A DNA stretch of 64,000 nucleotides from Cellulomonas fimi (GTDB taxonomy: Bacteria; Actinomycetota; Actinomycetes; Actinomycetales; Cellulomonadaceae). Under the pieces are notes generated by a model. The model searched no databases. It saw only the letters and a list, made by a program, of their open reading frames with translations, and was not told where the DNA came from. A program made the position numbers and the translations under genes. Of this stretch, positions 26,770 through 36,799 are shown one piece after another. How positions within the stretch are numbered: the stretch's first letter is position 1; every line of letters starts with the position of its first letter. The DNA lies in contig NZ_JAPESW010000011.1 in assembly GCF_028527925.1 (NCBI RefSeq), positions 1-64,000 of the forward strand, read 5' to 3'.

Positions 26770-29700
26770 CGGGCGTCCTCCCGCACGGTCGCGGTGCGCG
26801 CGTGTCGGCGGACGCGCGCGCCGTCACCGAGCGCGACGAGCGCGCAGCCGAGCGCGGCGGCGCCGACGAGGGCGACGAGGACGCCGGGCTGCACGGCCGG
26901 TGCGACGCCGAGCGCGGCGGGTCCGGTCGCGACGACCCGCACGAGGGCGGGCCCGAGCGCGACGCCGAGCAGCAGGCCGCCGAGCGCGCCCACGGCGACG
27001 GCGAGCCCCAGCACGGTCCCGGTCTCGGCACCCCGGCCGCGCGCCTGCGTGCGCGGTGCGACGCCGAGCGCGTGCAGGACGCCGACCTCGGCCCGGCGGG
27101 CCCGACCGAGCGCGAGCACCGCCGCGGCGACCCCCGGCAGCGCGACCGCGAGGGCGCACGCGGCCGCGACGACGAGCGCGGCACCGGCGCTGCGTGTCAG
27201 CGGGTCGTCGGTCGGTGCGGCGGCGGTGGTGACGGTGGCGCGCAGCCCGCGGTCGTCGGCGACGGACCGGACGGCGTCGGCGGTCGCGGTCAGGTCGTCC
27301 GCCTCGTACCAGACCTCGGTCGGCGTGGGCGGCACGGGTGCGGTCGCGAGCAGGGCGGCGCCCGCGGCGCGCAGGTCCGCGAGGGCGGCACGGCCCGGGG
27401 CACCGGGGACGACCGGCTGCACGGAGGCCACGACCGCGTCGACCGGGTGGTCGTCCACGCGGACGGTGAGCGGGGCGCCGGGTGCGAGGCCGTCGACCGC
27501 CGCCCAGTCCGCGGAGACGACGAGCGGCAGGGGCGCGGCGGCGCCGGGCAGGACGCGCACGACCGTGACGGCGGCGCCCGTCCCCGGCAGCGTCACAGCC
27601 GGGCCGTCCGCGGTCACGACGAGCGGCTCCTGGCCGGGCACGGCGACGGACCACGGTCCCGTGGCGAGCAGGTCGACCGGACCGTCCGGGCCGTCGGCGA
27701 CGACCTCCGTGACCAGGACCTGCCGGGCCGACCCGCCGGCGGCGAGCTCGACGCCCTGCACCGTCCACGCCCCCGGGCCGGGCGGCGCTGCGGACCACCG
27801 GCCGGCGGCGCCGGTGGCGGTCGTGGCCCGCAGGACGCCGTCCGGACCGCCCCACCACACGCGCGCGGCCGTCGCGGCACCGTCGACGTCCGCCGTGACG
27901 CGCACGGCCGTCGTCCCCGCGGGGACGGGCCACCCGGCGGCGGGTCCGAGGTCGGCGAGCGCGTCGCGCAGGCCCGGGACGCCGTCGGTGCGGACGGCCG
28001 CGGTGTCGTCGGCCGGCAGCGCGAGCAGGGTGCCCACCCGCGACGCCGACCCGGCGGTCGCGCGCAGCACCGGCACGCCGTCGGCGCCGGGCAGCGCGCC
28101 GAGGCCGGCGGTCGGCGGCGTCGCGTCCACGTCGGGCGGCGGCACATCCGTCAGGACGAGGCGCACGTCGGCGCCGGTCGCCGCGGCCGCCGCGGTGCGC
28201 CGGTGCTCGCCGGTCGTCCCGACGTGCACCGCGGCCAGCGCCCCGGTCGCCGTCGCGAGCGTCACGAGGACGACGGGCACCGAGTAGACGGCCGCACGCC
28301 GTGCGACCTGGCGCGCCGCGAGCGGGACCACGAGGCCCGGGCGCGAGCCGACCAGGCGCGCGACGGCCCCGGTCACCCATGGCAGCAGGGCCGCCGCGAG
28401 CAGCGCGACGGCGAGGACGCCCAGCGGGACCGCGGCGACGGCCGCGGGCTCGGCGGCGGCCGGCGGACCGCCCGCGGCGCCGTCGGACACGGCCGTCCCG
28501 CCCGGCGCGCGGACGAGACGCCACGTCGCGAGCCCGGCGGCGAGCACGACCAGCACGACGCCGCCCGTCGCGACCGTCCGGGACCGGCGGCCCGCGGGGT
28601 CGCTGCGGTCGCCCGCCCGTGCGGCGGCGCCACGGGCGGCGAGCGTGAGGGTCGCGAGGCCCGCGACGGCGACGGCGAGCACGGCGGCGACCACCACGGC
28701 CGGCTCGGTGCCGCCGCCCACCACGGCGGCGGCCACGAGGGCGCCGCCGACCGCGGGCGGGACGCACACCGCGACCGCCTCGACCGCCGCCGCGGCGGTG
28801 AGCTGGCCCACGGTCGTGCCGCGCGAGCGCAGCACGGTCGTCTCGGTCGCGCGCACCGCCCCGAGCAGGCGGGCGACCTGGGCGAGCGCGACGACCGCGA
28901 CGACGGCGACGAGCGCGAGCGCCGCCCCGGTGACGGCGGACGCCGCCGTGAGGGCCGCGTCGGTGCGGCGCAGCGTGTCCACGAGAGCGCCCGACGTCGA
29001 CAGACCGCCGGACTGGACCGACGCCTGCGCGTCCGCGACGAACCGCTCGAGCCCGTCGGCGACGGGCGCGAGGTCACCGGGACCGACGCGGTCGAGCGCG
29101 GGGACGACGGTCCAGCGGACGAGGTCGATGCCGGGGACCGCGGCGAGGACGCGCTCGTCCACGACGGCCGGGCCGACCGCGTCGCCGGTCCCCGTCGCGA
29201 CCAGCGCGTCGCCCGCCCAGCGCGGGTCCGACGGGTCGTCGGGACGCCAGGTCGCGTCGACGCGCAGCACGCGCGTCGCTCCCCCGTCCGACGTCACGAC
29301 GAGCGTGTCGCCGACGTGCGCGCCGAGCGCCTCGGCGGCCCCCGCGTGCAGCGCCGCCGGGTCGGGGTCGTCGACCGTGCCGGCCGCGCCGGCGGCATCC
29401 CCGGGCCACGCGCCGTCGACGACGTGCGCGACGTCCGCGAGGTCCGGCTCGGCCGCGAGCACCACGCCGCGGTCGGAGCCGTCGGGCGCGGCGACGACGA
29501 GGGACAGCGAGCGCAGCGTCCGGGACACGTGCACCGGGCGGTCGCCGAGCGCGTCGCGCAGCGCGTCGTCGGCCGCGGCGCGCTGGCCGTCCGGGTCGTC
29601 GGCGTCGCGCCGCGTCGACACCTGCAGCGCACCGTCGGGACCCGCCGCCGCGAGCGCGTCACGTGCGCCGTCACGCGCGCCGCCGATCGTGGCGGCGAGC

Positions 29701-29804
29701 GTCCCGGCGACCGTGGCAGCGACGACGGCGACGAGGAGGGCGACGAGCGCGAGGAGCCCGACCTGCGCGCGCGCACGGCGCAGCAGCAGGCGGCTCGTTC
29801 TCAC
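26766..29804 (-). CDS. FtsX-like ABC permease (large, first gene of operon)
   Basis: A 1012-residue paralogue of the downstream permease with the same layout: a first helix near residues 14-38 (VGLLALVALLVAVVAATVAGTL), an outside domain of about 250 residues, a central block of helices, a second outside domain (with WTVQGVELAAGG and Asp/Gly-rich loops) and three C-terminal helices. The GTG at 29804 is chosen because GGAGGA lies seven bases upstream and removes 21 unlikely residues. It is the promoter-proximal gene of the four-gene export-type ABC operon. Two paralogous permeases with two ATPases suggest a heteromeric complex; the cargo is unknown, and no peptide or lipoprotein gene lies inside the operon. 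Confidence 0.84.
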   Translation of the reverse strand: MRTSRLLLRRARAQVGLLALVALLVAVVAATVAGTLAATIGGARDGARDALAAAGPDGALQVSTRRDADDPDGQRAAADDALRDALGDRPVHVSRTLRSLSLVVAAPDGSDRGVVLAAEPDLADVAHVVDGAWPGDAAGAAGTVDDPDPAALHAGAAEALGAHVGDTLVVTSDGGATRVLRVDATWRPDDPSDPRWAGDALVATGTGDAVGPAVVDERVLAAVPGIDLVRWTVVPALDRVGPGDLAPVADGLERFVADAQASVQSGGLSTSGALVDTLRRTDAALTAASAVTGAALALVAVVAVVALAQVARLLGAVRATETTVLRSRGTTVGQLTAAAAVEAVAVCVPPAVGGALVAAAVVGGGTEPAVVVAAVLAVAVAGLATLTLAARGAAARAGDRSDPAGRRSRTVATGGVVLVVLAAGLATWRLVRAPGGTAVSDGAAGGPPAAAEPAAVAAVPLGVLAVALLAAALLPWVTGAVARLVGSRPGLVVPLAARQVARRAAVYSVPVVLVTLATATGALAAVHVGTTGEHRRTAAAAATGADVRLVLTDVPPPDVDATPPTAGLGALPGADGVPVLRATAGSASRVGTLLALPADDTAAVRTDGVPGLRDALADLGPAAGWPVPAGTTAVRVTADVDGAATAARVWWGGPDGVLRATTATGAAGRWSAAPPGPGAWTVQGVELAAGGSARQVLVTEVVADGPDGPVDLLATGPWSVAVPGQEPLVVTADGPAVTLPGTGAAVTVVRVLPGAAAPLPLVVSADWAAVDGLAPGAPLTVRVDDHPVDAVVASVQPVVPGAPGRAALADLRAAGAALLATAPVPPTPTEVWYEADDLTATADAVRSVADDRGLRATVTTAAAPTDDPLTRSAGAALVVAAACALAVALPGVAAAVLALGRARRAEVGVLHALGVAPRTQARGRGAETGTVLGLAVAVGALGGLLLGVALGPALVRVVATGPAALGVAPAVQPGVLVALVGAAALGCALVALGDGARVRRHARTATVREDAR

Positions 29805-29876
29805 GCGGGGTCCTCCGGGGGTCGGTCGCGCGATCCTCTCACGCGCTGGACGACCGCCCAGCAGCACCCGCCGGGC

Positions 29877-30272
29877 TCAGCCGGAGGCGACCTCGGGGTG
29901 GGCGTCGAGCCAGGCCCGCGCCGTCCGCTTCGGGACCAGCGAGAGCCACCCGTCGGTCACGACCTCGGCGGCCTCGTCCGCGTCGAGGCGCTCGAGCCGG
30001 GCGAGCACCGCGGGGTACCCGTGGAAGTGCGGCGTCGTGAAGTAGACGTCGGGCGTCGACGCGAGCAGCGCGTCCTTGGCGTCGAGGTCGGGCGTGCGGA
30101 AGCAGACGATCTCCCCGGGCCACGCGTCGGGGCCGAGCGCCTCGTGGTCGGAGCGTCGCAACGGGCGCTCCCACGCGAGCCCGCGTCCGTGCGCGGTCCA
30201 GCGACGTGGCGTCGGTTCCGCCGTGTCGGGCAGCGCGGTCACCGCCGCCGCCACGTCCTGCCACGTCGCCAT
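29877..30272 (-). CDS. MmcQ/YjbR-like protein
   Basis: A 131-residue protein of the MmcQ/YjbR (CyaY-like fold) family: WQDVAAAVTALPDTAEP at the N-terminus, the GRGLAWERPLR strand region, CFRTPDLDAKDALLAS, and the conserved FTTPHFHGYPAVLARLERLD followed by WLSLVPKRTARAWL. Family members are small DNA-binding-like proteins of unknown function. The ATG at 30272 lies just after the stop of the upstream DUF1801 gene; a GTG at 30293 would overlap that gene by 11 bases. The two small genes probably form one transcript, placed downstream of jetC with a 60-bp gap. Confidence 0.82.
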   Translation of the reverse strand: MATWQDVAAAVTALPDTAEPTPRRWTAHGRGLAWERPLRRSDHEALGPDAWPGEIVCFRTPDLDAKDALLASTPDVYFTTPHFHGYPAVLARLERLDADEAAEVVTDGWLSLVPKRTARAWLDAHPEVASG

Positions 30273-30282
30273 CGTCTCCCCC

Positions 30283-30669
30283 TCAGCGTCCACGGGCCGC
30301 GAGGCGCGCGTCGACCTCGGCGATCCGGCCCTCGACCACGCGCTCGAGCGTCGCGCGCGACGGCAGGGCCGCGGCGGTGAAGTGCAGCGTCGCGCCCGAC
30401 CAGCGGACGTCGGTGATCTCCGCGGCGAGCGCGCGGGCCAGCGGCGGGCTCTGCACGTGCAGGCTCAGGTGGTGCTTCGCCTGCGACAGGCTCACGAGCG
30501 GGGTGCGCCGGTAGGTCACGCAGGGGACCTGGTAGGAGATCACCTGCCCGGCGTCGGGCACGAGCTCGAGGAGCACGTCGCGCACCGCCCGCAGCGCGCG
30601 GGCGTCGTCGGGCGGCAGCGCGTCCAGGTACTCCTCGACGCTCGACGCGGGCGCGTCACCACGGGCCAT
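30283..30669 (-). CDS. DUF1801 domain protein
   Basis: A 128-residue protein with the DUF1801 (YdhG-like) pattern: SVEEYLDALPPDDARALRAVRDVLLELVPDAGQVISYQVPCVTYRRTPLVS, then KHHLSLHV and a C-terminal helix starting FTAAALPSRATLERVVEGRI. The fold is related to the frataxin/CyaY-like group and the function is unknown. The start is the ATG at 30669 or the GTG three codons upstream. It is followed directly by the MmcQ-like gene and is the gene immediately downstream of jetC, in the place where jetD would be expected. Confidence 0.82.
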   Translation of the reverse strand: MARGDAPASSVEEYLDALPPDDARALRAVRDVLLELVPDAGQVISYQVPCVTYRRTPLVSLSQAKHHLSLHVQSPPLARALAAEITDVRWSGATLHFTAAALPSRATLERVVEGRIAEVDARLAARGR

Positions 30670-30738
30670 GCGCCCCACGGTAGGGGTGCGTACCCGTGAC
30701 GGACCAGGGTCCCGCGTGGGCCTTGTCGGGGAGTCAGG

Positions 30739-33700
30739 TCACGGGGTCGTGTCCGCGACGCCGACGACGGGCTTCGTCCGCGACCGGCCCGAGGCGTCCT
30801 TGAGCACGACGTACGCGAGGTCGACGTGCGGCTCGAGCGCGCTGAACTTGTCGTTGGGAGCGCCGATGACGAGCTGGAACCCGAGCCCGCGCCACGCGCC
30901 GATCGCGCGCCCGGTGAACCGCGCGTCGGCCTTGATGAGCGCCTCGTCGAGGAACACGGGCGCGTACCGCGGGCGCTCGGCACCCGCGTCACCCAGCTGG
31001 TAGCGCAGCGCGGCGCCGACGATGAACGCGACGAGCTCCTGCGACTCGCCACCGGACTTCTCGCCGATGTGGTCGTACAGCGCGATGTGCCGGCCGTCGA
31101 GGTCGACCTTCTCGGCGGACAGCCGTACGTGCCGTCGGACGTCGACGAGGTCGGCGAAGTCGGGCGCGGTGCGGCGGATCCGGTCGACGACCTTCGCCAT
31201 CCGCACGTAGCGGCGCTCGCGCTCGGCGTCGGTCGCGTCGGTCGCGAGGACCTCGCGCAGGTCGCGCAGCTCCTTGCGGAACCGGGCGACGACGGTCGAC
31301 TGCGTGTCGCGCGCGTCGATCCGCAGCCGGTGGTCGTCGTCGGCGAACGGGAGGTCGGCGAGGATGTCGTTGACCGGCCGGATCCGCTCCTTGATCTCCC
31401 GGACCGACCGCGCGAGCGCGCTGTGCAGGTCCGCGAGGTCGTTGCCGGACAGCCGCAGGAGGCTGCGCCGCCACTCGGCCTCGAGCTCGTGCAGCCCGCT
31501 CGTCTCGAGGTCGACGAGGACGCGCGCGAAGTCGCCGTACGACGCGTCGGGGTCGGTGCCGAGGTTGGGGTCGGGCCACCGCTCGACGAACGTCTCGAAC
31601 GTGCGCCGCAGCGCGTCGCGGGCGGCGCCGATGCGCTGCTGCGCGGCCTGCCGGTCGGCGAGCAGCAGGGCGTTGGCCCGGGCGAGCACGTCGTCGAGCG
31701 CGCGCAGCGCGGCGACCGCGTCGGCGGCCGGGGCCGCGGTGTCGGTACCACCGTCGAGCAGCCCCTCGACGTACGCGCGCTGCGCGGCGCCGACGGTCGT
31801 CCCGGAGGCGGTGGCCCCGTCGAGGGCTCGCTGCGCGGCGTCGACCTCGTCGGTCGTCGCCGACCACTGCTCGCCGAGCGCCTGCGCGTCCGCCTTGCTG
31901 CGGCCCAGGAGCTCGGTGAGCGCCGTGATGGTCGTGTCGAGCTCGTCGGCACGGCGCTGCAGGTCCGCGATCTGCGGGTTGCCCGCGGTGACCTCGTCGA
32001 CGACCTGCGCCCACCGGGCGCGCGCCGCCTCGACCGCGGCGACGTCGACCTGCTCCCACGTCACGCCGACGACCTGCTCGTACGCGCGACGGCGGGCGTC
32101 GCCCGCGTCGAGCTGCGCCTCCGCCTCGGCCACGCGAGCGGCCGCGAGGTCGAGCCGCTGCTGCGCGCGCGCGATCTGCTGGTCGAGGAACGCGAGGCGT
32201 CGCGTGTTGGTGAACCCGAGCACGTTCGCGTGCCCCTGCCCGCCGTGCGCGCCGCGCGTGCCCTGCGACACCTGCCCCGTGCGGGTGAGCGCCTTCGGGT
32301 GCTGCGCGAGCTCGCCCGGGGTGTCGACGCACACGTAGTCGAACCGCTGGGCGAGCTCGCTGCGCAGCCACGCGGTGAACGGGCCGGCCCGGAAGTCGAG
32401 CCGCCCGGGCAGCGTGCGCGAGTCGAGCGCGACGTCGTCCGGGCCGCCGGTCGGCACACCCTGGAACTGGACGCGACGGGCCGTCGGCACGGCGTCGATG
32501 GCCGCGCGGAACGCGCGCAGGTGCGCCGCGTCGATGAGGAGCACGGTCGCGAAGCCGCCGAGGGCCAGGTTGAACGCGTCGCGCCACGGCTCGTGCTCGG
32601 TGCGCACCTCGACGAGCTCCGCGACGAACGGCAGGTCCTCGGGCGTGAGCCCGGCCGCCTGGGCCAGGGCGGCGCGCGCGGCGTGCAGGTCGCGCGGGAT
32701 GTTGTCGCGTCGGCGCTCGACGTCGCGGCGCTCGGCCTGCAGGTCGGCGAGTTCGGCGGCGGCCTCCTTGCGCTCCGAGCGCGCGTCCGCGAGCTCGTCG
32801 AACGACCGGCGACGGGCACCGCCGTCCGCGAGCGCGCTGTGCGCGCGGGCGACGAGGTCGGCGAGCTGCGCCTCGGTCGTCACGGTCTCGCCCGGCAGGG
32901 CGCGCAGCAGGTCGTCGAGCCGCGTGCGGGCGCGGGCGACCTCCTGCGCGCGGGCCTCGGTCGCGGCGAGCTCGCGCTGCGCGTGCGCGAGGCGGTCGCC
33001 GCCCGACGACCACAGGGTCTCCTTGACGCCGTCGAGCTCCGACCGCGCGGCGGCGATGCGGGCCTGCGTCTCGGCGACGTGGTCGCGCGCGCGGTGCTGG
33101 CGGCGCTGCAGGTCGGCCTCGGCGTCGCGCAGGAGGTCGAGCCGGCGCTCGTGCTTCCACAGCGCGGCGGGCGACGCGGGCTCGTCGAACGTCCCGATCT
33201 CGTCGATGACGCGCAGCCGGTCGGCGGCCTCGTCGATCTCGGCGCGCAGCGACCGGATCGGCTCGAGCGCCTTGACCTGCTGGCGCGCGGTGACCATCTG
33301 GTCGCGCGTGCCGGAGAGCTTGTCGAACTGCTCGACGACCGCGTCGGCCGTCGCGAACGTGTCGGGCTCCTCGAGCACCATCGCCTTGTAGAGCGCGTCG
33401 ACGGTCGTGATCTGCTGCCCCGCCTGGATCCGGCCGAGCAGCGCCACGGCCTTGGCCCCGTCGCCGGACGCCCCGATGCCGAGCGTCGCGTGCAGGCGCG
33501 CGGTGAGGTCGCGGTCGGTGTCGAAGACCGTCAGACCCGCCTCGGTGAGCGCGGGCCGGGCGAACCGGTGCGCCGCGGCGTCCTCGAGCGTGCGCAGGTC
33601 GAACGACCCGTCGCGCGTCGCGCGCACCGCGACGACCTCCTCGAGCGTGCGGGCCGCCGACGGCACGTACCAGGCGCGCACGGCCGTGAGCTCGGTCCCG

Positions 33701-34107
33701 CCCTGGTCGGTCCACGTCATCGCGATCGCCGACCACGTGTCGCGCCCGTCGCCGCGCAGCACGCGCTGCCGCGTGCTGCCCTCGTCGGTGCGCGACTCGT
33801 CGAGCTTGCCGCGCGCGTAGGACAGGATGTTGCGCTGGTCCTTGCCGCGCGGCCGGCCCACGACGCCACCGTTCGACGCGCCGTTGAAGGGCGTGGTGTG
33901 CGGCATGAGCAGCGCGATGTACGCGTCCATGAGGGTCGACTTGCCCGACCCCGAGCCGCCCGACAGCAGCGTCGCCGTCGACGCGAGCCGCACGCGGTGG
34001 TGGCCGTCGTAGCCGCCCCAGTTCACGAGCTGCAGGTCGCGCGCGACCCACTGCTGCCCCGTCGACGCCTCGGGGATCAGCCCGAACAGCGTGTCGACCA
34101 TCGTCAT
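30739..34107 (-). CDS. jetC: JetC: SMC-like/MukB-like ATPase of a Wadjet-type complex
   Basis: A 1122-residue SMC-type ATPase. The N-terminal head has [12 protein letters not shown] and Walker [10 protein letters not shown] (residues 50-58). Two long Ala/Arg/Glu-rich coiled-coil arms (about 280-500 and 680-860) flank a globular hinge-like region (about 520-660). The C-terminal head carries the ABC signature [13 protein letters not shown] (about 1015-1027) and Walker [12 protein letters not shown] (about 1046-1056), then a [12 protein letters not shown] strand. All ATPase residues look intact. The head insertion [26 protein letters not shown] after Walker A is typical of the COG4913/JetC group. 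The ATG at 34107 overlaps the jetB stop (ATGA) and is preceded by GAGGAGG. Wadjet complexes extrude DNA loops and cut closed circular plasmids with JetD, which is absent here. Confidence 0.9.
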   Translation of the reverse strand: MTMVDTLFGLIPEASTGQQWVARDLQLVNWGGYDGHHRVRLASTATLLSGGSGSGKSTLMDAYIALLMPHTTPFNGASNGGVVGRPRGKDQRNILSYARGKLDESRTDEGSTRQRVLRGDGRDTWSAIAMTWTDQGGTELTAVRAWYVPSAARTLEEVVAVRATRDGSFDLRTLEDAAAHRFARPALTEAGLTVFDTDRDLTARLHATLGIGASGDGAKAVALLGRIQAGQQITTVDALYKAMVLEEPDTFATADAVVEQFDKLSGTRDQMVTARQQVKALEPIRSLRAEIDEAADRLRVIDEIGTFDEPASPAALWKHERRLDLLRDAEADLQRRQHRARDHVAETQARIAAARSELDGVKETLWSSGGDRLAHAQRELAATEARAQEVARARTRLDDLLRALPGETVTTEAQLADLVARAHSALADGGARRRSFDELADARSERKEAAAELADLQAERRDVERRRDNIPRDLHAARAALAQAAGLTPEDLPFVAELVEVRTEHEPWRDAFNLALGGFATVLLIDAAHLRAFRAAIDAVPTARRVQFQGVPTGGPDDVALDSRTLPGRLDFRAGPFTAWLRSELAQRFDYVCVDTPGELAQHPKALTRTGQVSQGTRGAHGGQGHANVLGFTNTRRLAFLDQQIARAQQRLDLAAARVAEAEAQLDAGDARRRAYEQVVGVTWEQVDVAAVEAARARWAQVVDEVTAGNPQIADLQRRADELDTTITALTELLGRSKADAQALGEQWSATTDEVDAAQRALDGATASGTTVGAAQRAYVEGLLDGGTDTAAPAADAVAALRALDDVLARANALLLADRQAAQQRIGAARDALRRTFETFVERWPDPNLGTDPDASYGDFARVLVDLETSGLHELEAEWRRSLLRLSGNDLADLHSALARSVREIKERIRPVNDILADLPFADDDHRLRIDARDTQSTVVARFRKELRDLREVLATDATDAERERRYVRMAKVVDRIRRTAPDFADLVDVRRHVRLSAEKVDLDGRHIALYDHIGEKSGGESQELVAFIVGAALRYQLGDAGAERPRYAPVFLDEALIKADARFTGRAIGAWRGLGFQLVIGAPNDKFSALEPHVDLAYVVLKDASGRSRTKPVVGVADTTP

Positions 34108-34883
34108 CGGACGTCCTCCTCGCTCGCGCCGCCGCGGACCTGGGCAGCGAGCCACGCGCGCAGCTCGGTGAGCCGCTCGTTGCTCAGCACGACCTCGACG
34201 AGCGGCGTCACGCGGAACCGCCCCTCCGACTCCTCCTCGATCAGCCCCTCCTTCGCGAGCCGCGCGACCGCCGCGCGGATCTCGCGCTGGTGGCTCGCGA
34301 CGTTCGTGTCGTCGGGGTCGAAGTACGTGAGCGCGGTCTGCTCGATCTCCTCGACGTCGACGCGCACCGACGTCTCCCCCGCGCCGCGCTCACGCTGGAA
34401 CACCGTGCGCAGGTGCACGAGGACGAGGGTCTCGGCGCGCGAGTACGCGTCGTCACGCAGCAGCACCGGCACGTCGAGCTCCGCCGACCGGACCTGCCGC
34501 TTGTACGCGATGCCGCGGTCGTGGTCGACGACGAGGTGCACGAACAGGTCGTGCAGCCGCGACTCGATGACCTGCTGGTTCTCCAGCAGCGTGCGCCACT
34601 GGGCACGGTTGCGGTCGGCGACGAGGAACCGGCGCTGCAGCAGGCGCACGAGCACGCGGCGCACGTCGGCGTCGAGCGTGCCGGAGTCGCCCGCGAACAG
34701 CTCCGCGGGGTCCTCCTCCATCGGCACGGGCGCGATGAACCCGCCGCGCTCGTCGGGCGCCGTGAGGACGTCGGCGTCGTCGGCCGTGTCCGGCACGTCC
34801 GCGGCGTCGGGCGCGTCGACGGCGTCCGGCAGGTCGACGGCGCCGTCCTGCGCGTCGGTCTCGACGGTCGGGGCGTCAGTCAT
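34104..34883 (-). CDS. jetB: JetB: DUF4194 (MukE-like) subunit
   Basis: A 259-residue DUF4194 protein. The first 65 residues are acidic and disordered (repeated [10 protein letters not shown]). The winged-helix part follows: [75 protein letters not shown] and the C-terminal [27 protein letters not shown]. This is the KITE-type bridge between the kleisin JetA and the ATPase JetC in MukBEF/MksBEF/JetABC complexes. The start overlaps the jetA stop by eight bases (ATGACTGA) and the stop overlaps the jetC start by four, so subunit stoichiometry is probably set by translational coupling. Confidence 0.92.
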   Translation of the reverse strand: MTDAPTVETDAQDGAVDLPDAVDAPDAADVPDTADDADVLTAPDERGGFIAPVPMEEDPAELFAGDSGTLDADVRRVLVRLLQRRFLVADRNRAQWRTLLENQQVIESRLHDLFVHLVVDHDRGIAYKRQVRSAELDVPVLLRDDAYSRAETLVLVHLRTVFQRERGAGETSVRVDVEEIEQTALTYFDPDDTNVASHQREIRAAVARLAKEGLIEEESEGRFRVTPLVEVVLSNERLTELRAWLAAQVRGGASEEDVR

Positions 34884-36375
34884 CGGTCTGGTCCTTCGTG
34901 CGGATCGTGACGCCGCCGAACGCGAGGCGTCGGCGGGCGCCGTCGGGCCGGACCGCGTCGACGAGCGCGACGCGGTCGGTCTCGGTCATGCCGTGGGCGT
35001 GCGCGAGCTCGAGCAGACCCAGGAGGTCCACCGGCCGGCGCAGGTCCTCCGGGGCGGCGTCGAACACCGCGGCGACGTCCACGCCGTCGGCTGCGGCGTC
35101 CGCGTCCGGCGCGCGGCGGTCCGCCGCGAAGGCCGCCAGGTGCGCGTCGAGCTCGGCGTAGTGCGGCCCGCCCCACGCGAGGGCGTCGCCGCTCGCGACG
35201 TCGCCGTCGTCGTCCCAGTCCGCCAGCGGCGCGGGCGGCTCCGGCGGCTGGAGGGCGCCGGTCGTCTGCCGCAGGTGCTCGACCTCCGCGATGGGCAGGC
35301 GACGCAGCGGGTCGACGGGCTGGAACCGGCGGGCGTCCGGCATCCACGCCTGCAGGCCCGTCATGACGTCGCGCAGGAGCGCGTCGACCTGCCGGTCGCG
35401 CAGCGGGTCGTGGTGGCGGACCTGCGAGGTGATGACGGACGACGCCTCGCGCTGCGCGGCGAACACCTGGTCGAGCCCCTGCTCGATGCGGCGCACGACC
35501 TCGCGCAGCTCGGTGCCCTGCTGCGGCCCCAGGCGGCGGGAGAACCGGTGCCGCAGCACGACGTCGAGCTGAGCCGCGAGCTCGTCGAGCCGGTGCGGGT
35601 CGCCGATGAGCCGCAGCGCCCCGGCGAACGCCCGGCCCTCCGCGGTCGACTCCATGACCTGCTCGCCGCGTGCGAGGTACTCGCGCAGCACGTCGCCCGT
35701 CGGGCGCTCGTCCTGCCGGAGCGCGGTGACGACGTCGCGCTGCATGGCCTTGATCGACTCCGCGACGCGCGCGAAGTCCGCGGGGAGCTCGCGCACGAGG
35801 TGCAGGACGTTCTCGGCCTCCTCGAGCAGCTCCTCGTCGTCGACCGTCTCGACCGTGCCGGTGCGCTGCACGCGGTCGAGCTCCGCCTGCAGGCGGCCGA
35901 TCTCGGCGTCGAGCCGGGCCATCCGCACGAGCACGTCCGGGTCGGCGTCCTGCGCGAGCCGCTCGACCGCGTCGAGCAGCGTCCGGACCCGCGACTTCGA
36001 CACGCGCGCCCGCGCGCCGCCGGCGCGTCCGGCGACCTCGAGCGCGCCGACCGCGTGCGCCGAGAGCCGGTACACCTCGACGTCGTCGTCGAGCACCTGG
36101 CGGACCAGCCAGCCCGCCTCGGCCCACTGCCGGCACAGCTCGCGCGCGCCGCCGGTCGGCAGGGTCTCGCCGTGGCCCGCGACGCGGAGCTGCTCGAGCG
36201 CGTCGCCGATCTCGGTGTGGGCGTCCGCGACCGCGACCGTCGGGCGCTCCGCGGTGAACGTCACCGAGAGCAGCGCGACGACCAGCGGGGCGTGCCGCTT
36301 GTGCAGCAGGTCCAGCATCGGGTTCTGGAACGCCCGGACCGCACCCAGGTACGCACCTTCGACACGAGAGATCAT
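34876..36375 (-). CDS. jetA: JetA: DUF3375 (MukF-like kleisin) subunit
   Basis: A 499-residue DUF3375 protein, the kleisin-like subunit of Wadjet/MukBEF-type complexes. The N-terminal winged helix ([36 protein letters not shown] and following) precedes a long helical middle with coiled-coil character (about residues 165-330) and a C-terminal domain ending [16 protein letters not shown]. The ATG at 36375 starts at the conserved [11 protein letters not shown]; the frame remains open upstream for 30 Arg-rich codons of no family similarity. It is the first gene of a tight jetA-jetB-jetC operon transcribed toward lower coordinates. The 424-bp region upstream holds no recognisable promoter to my eye. 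Confidence 0.9.
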   Translation of the reverse strand: MISRVEGAYLGAVRAFQNPMLDLLHKRHAPLVVALLSVTFTAERPTVAVADAHTEIGDALEQLRVAGHGETLPTGGARELCRQWAEAGWLVRQVLDDDVEVYRLSAHAVGALEVAGRAGGARARVSKSRVRTLLDAVERLAQDADPDVLVRMARLDAEIGRLQAELDRVQRTGTVETVDDEELLEEAENVLHLVRELPADFARVAESIKAMQRDVVTALRQDERPTGDVLREYLARGEQVMESTAEGRAFAGALRLIGDPHRLDELAAQLDVVLRHRFSRRLGPQQGTELREVVRRIEQGLDQVFAAQREASSVITSQVRHHDPLRDRQVDALLRDVMTGLQAWMPDARRFQPVDPLRRLPIAEVEHLRQTTGALQPPEPPAPLADWDDDGDVASGDALAWGGPHYAELDAHLAAFAADRRAPDADAAADGVDVAAVFDAAPEDLRRPVDLLGLLELAHAHGMTETDRVALVDAVRPDGARRRLAFGGVTIRTKDQTDD

Positions 36376-36799
36376 CGCCGCACAGCGTAGGTGGCGCGGG
36401 CGCCCGGCCCGGACCACCGTCCCCCGCGCGCCGCGACGGGCCCCCTCGTCGTCGAGTCGCTTCACCGGGCAACCACGAGGTCATCGCGGCACAGCTCACG
36501 ACCTTCCTGCGCGGGCCAGGGCTGGGCACCGGACCGACGCCCAGCCCGACGCCGACGGTCACCCCCTCGCCCACTCCCACGCCCACCGCGACGCTCGACG
36601 GTCGACGGGTTCTCGGCGCGGGCACCCCGCCGCCCGCCGGACCGGTCGGGTGCACGCCCTGAGCCACGCACGTCGACCCCGTCGCCCGGCCGCCGCGCGG
36701 CAGACGGGTGACGGTCGCGTCACGGTTCGGTCTCGGGCGTCCTCGCGGGGCCGCGCGTGCGGCACGCTGCGGCTGCCGGCACGACGACCTGGAGGACGC
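36376..36799. other. Gene-poor gap between jetA and the divergent membrane-protein gene
   Basis: The 424-bp stretch carries the divergent start regions of jetA (minus) and the membrane protein (plus). I see no AT-rich promoter pair. A Pro/Thr-rich coding relic lies at 36456-36662. A strong ribosome site (GGAGGA at 36791-36796) precedes the downstream gene. Confidence 0.6.
36456..36662 (+). pseudogene. C-terminal relic with Pro/Thr-rich secreted-protein linker
   Basis: One frame reads VASPGNHEVIAAQLTTFL, then RGPGLGTGPTPSPTPTVTP and SPTPTPTATLDGRR, and ends GPVGCTP with a TGA at 36660. The PTPSPTPT stretch is the kind of linker found between catalytic and carbohydrate-binding modules of secreted actinobacterial enzymes. 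There is no start codon, and upstream the frame turns Arg/Pro-rich and is shared with the jetA 5' region. It is probably the decayed end of a lost gene; it could also be chance in a GC-rich spacer. Confidence 0.3.

Noticed and set aside
30826..36390. An 1854-codon open frame antisense to jetABC
   Set aside because: It mirrors the codon structure of the three real genes on the other strand, is extremely Arg/Val/Leu/Gly-rich, and has no motif. Long antisense frames are expected at this GC content.
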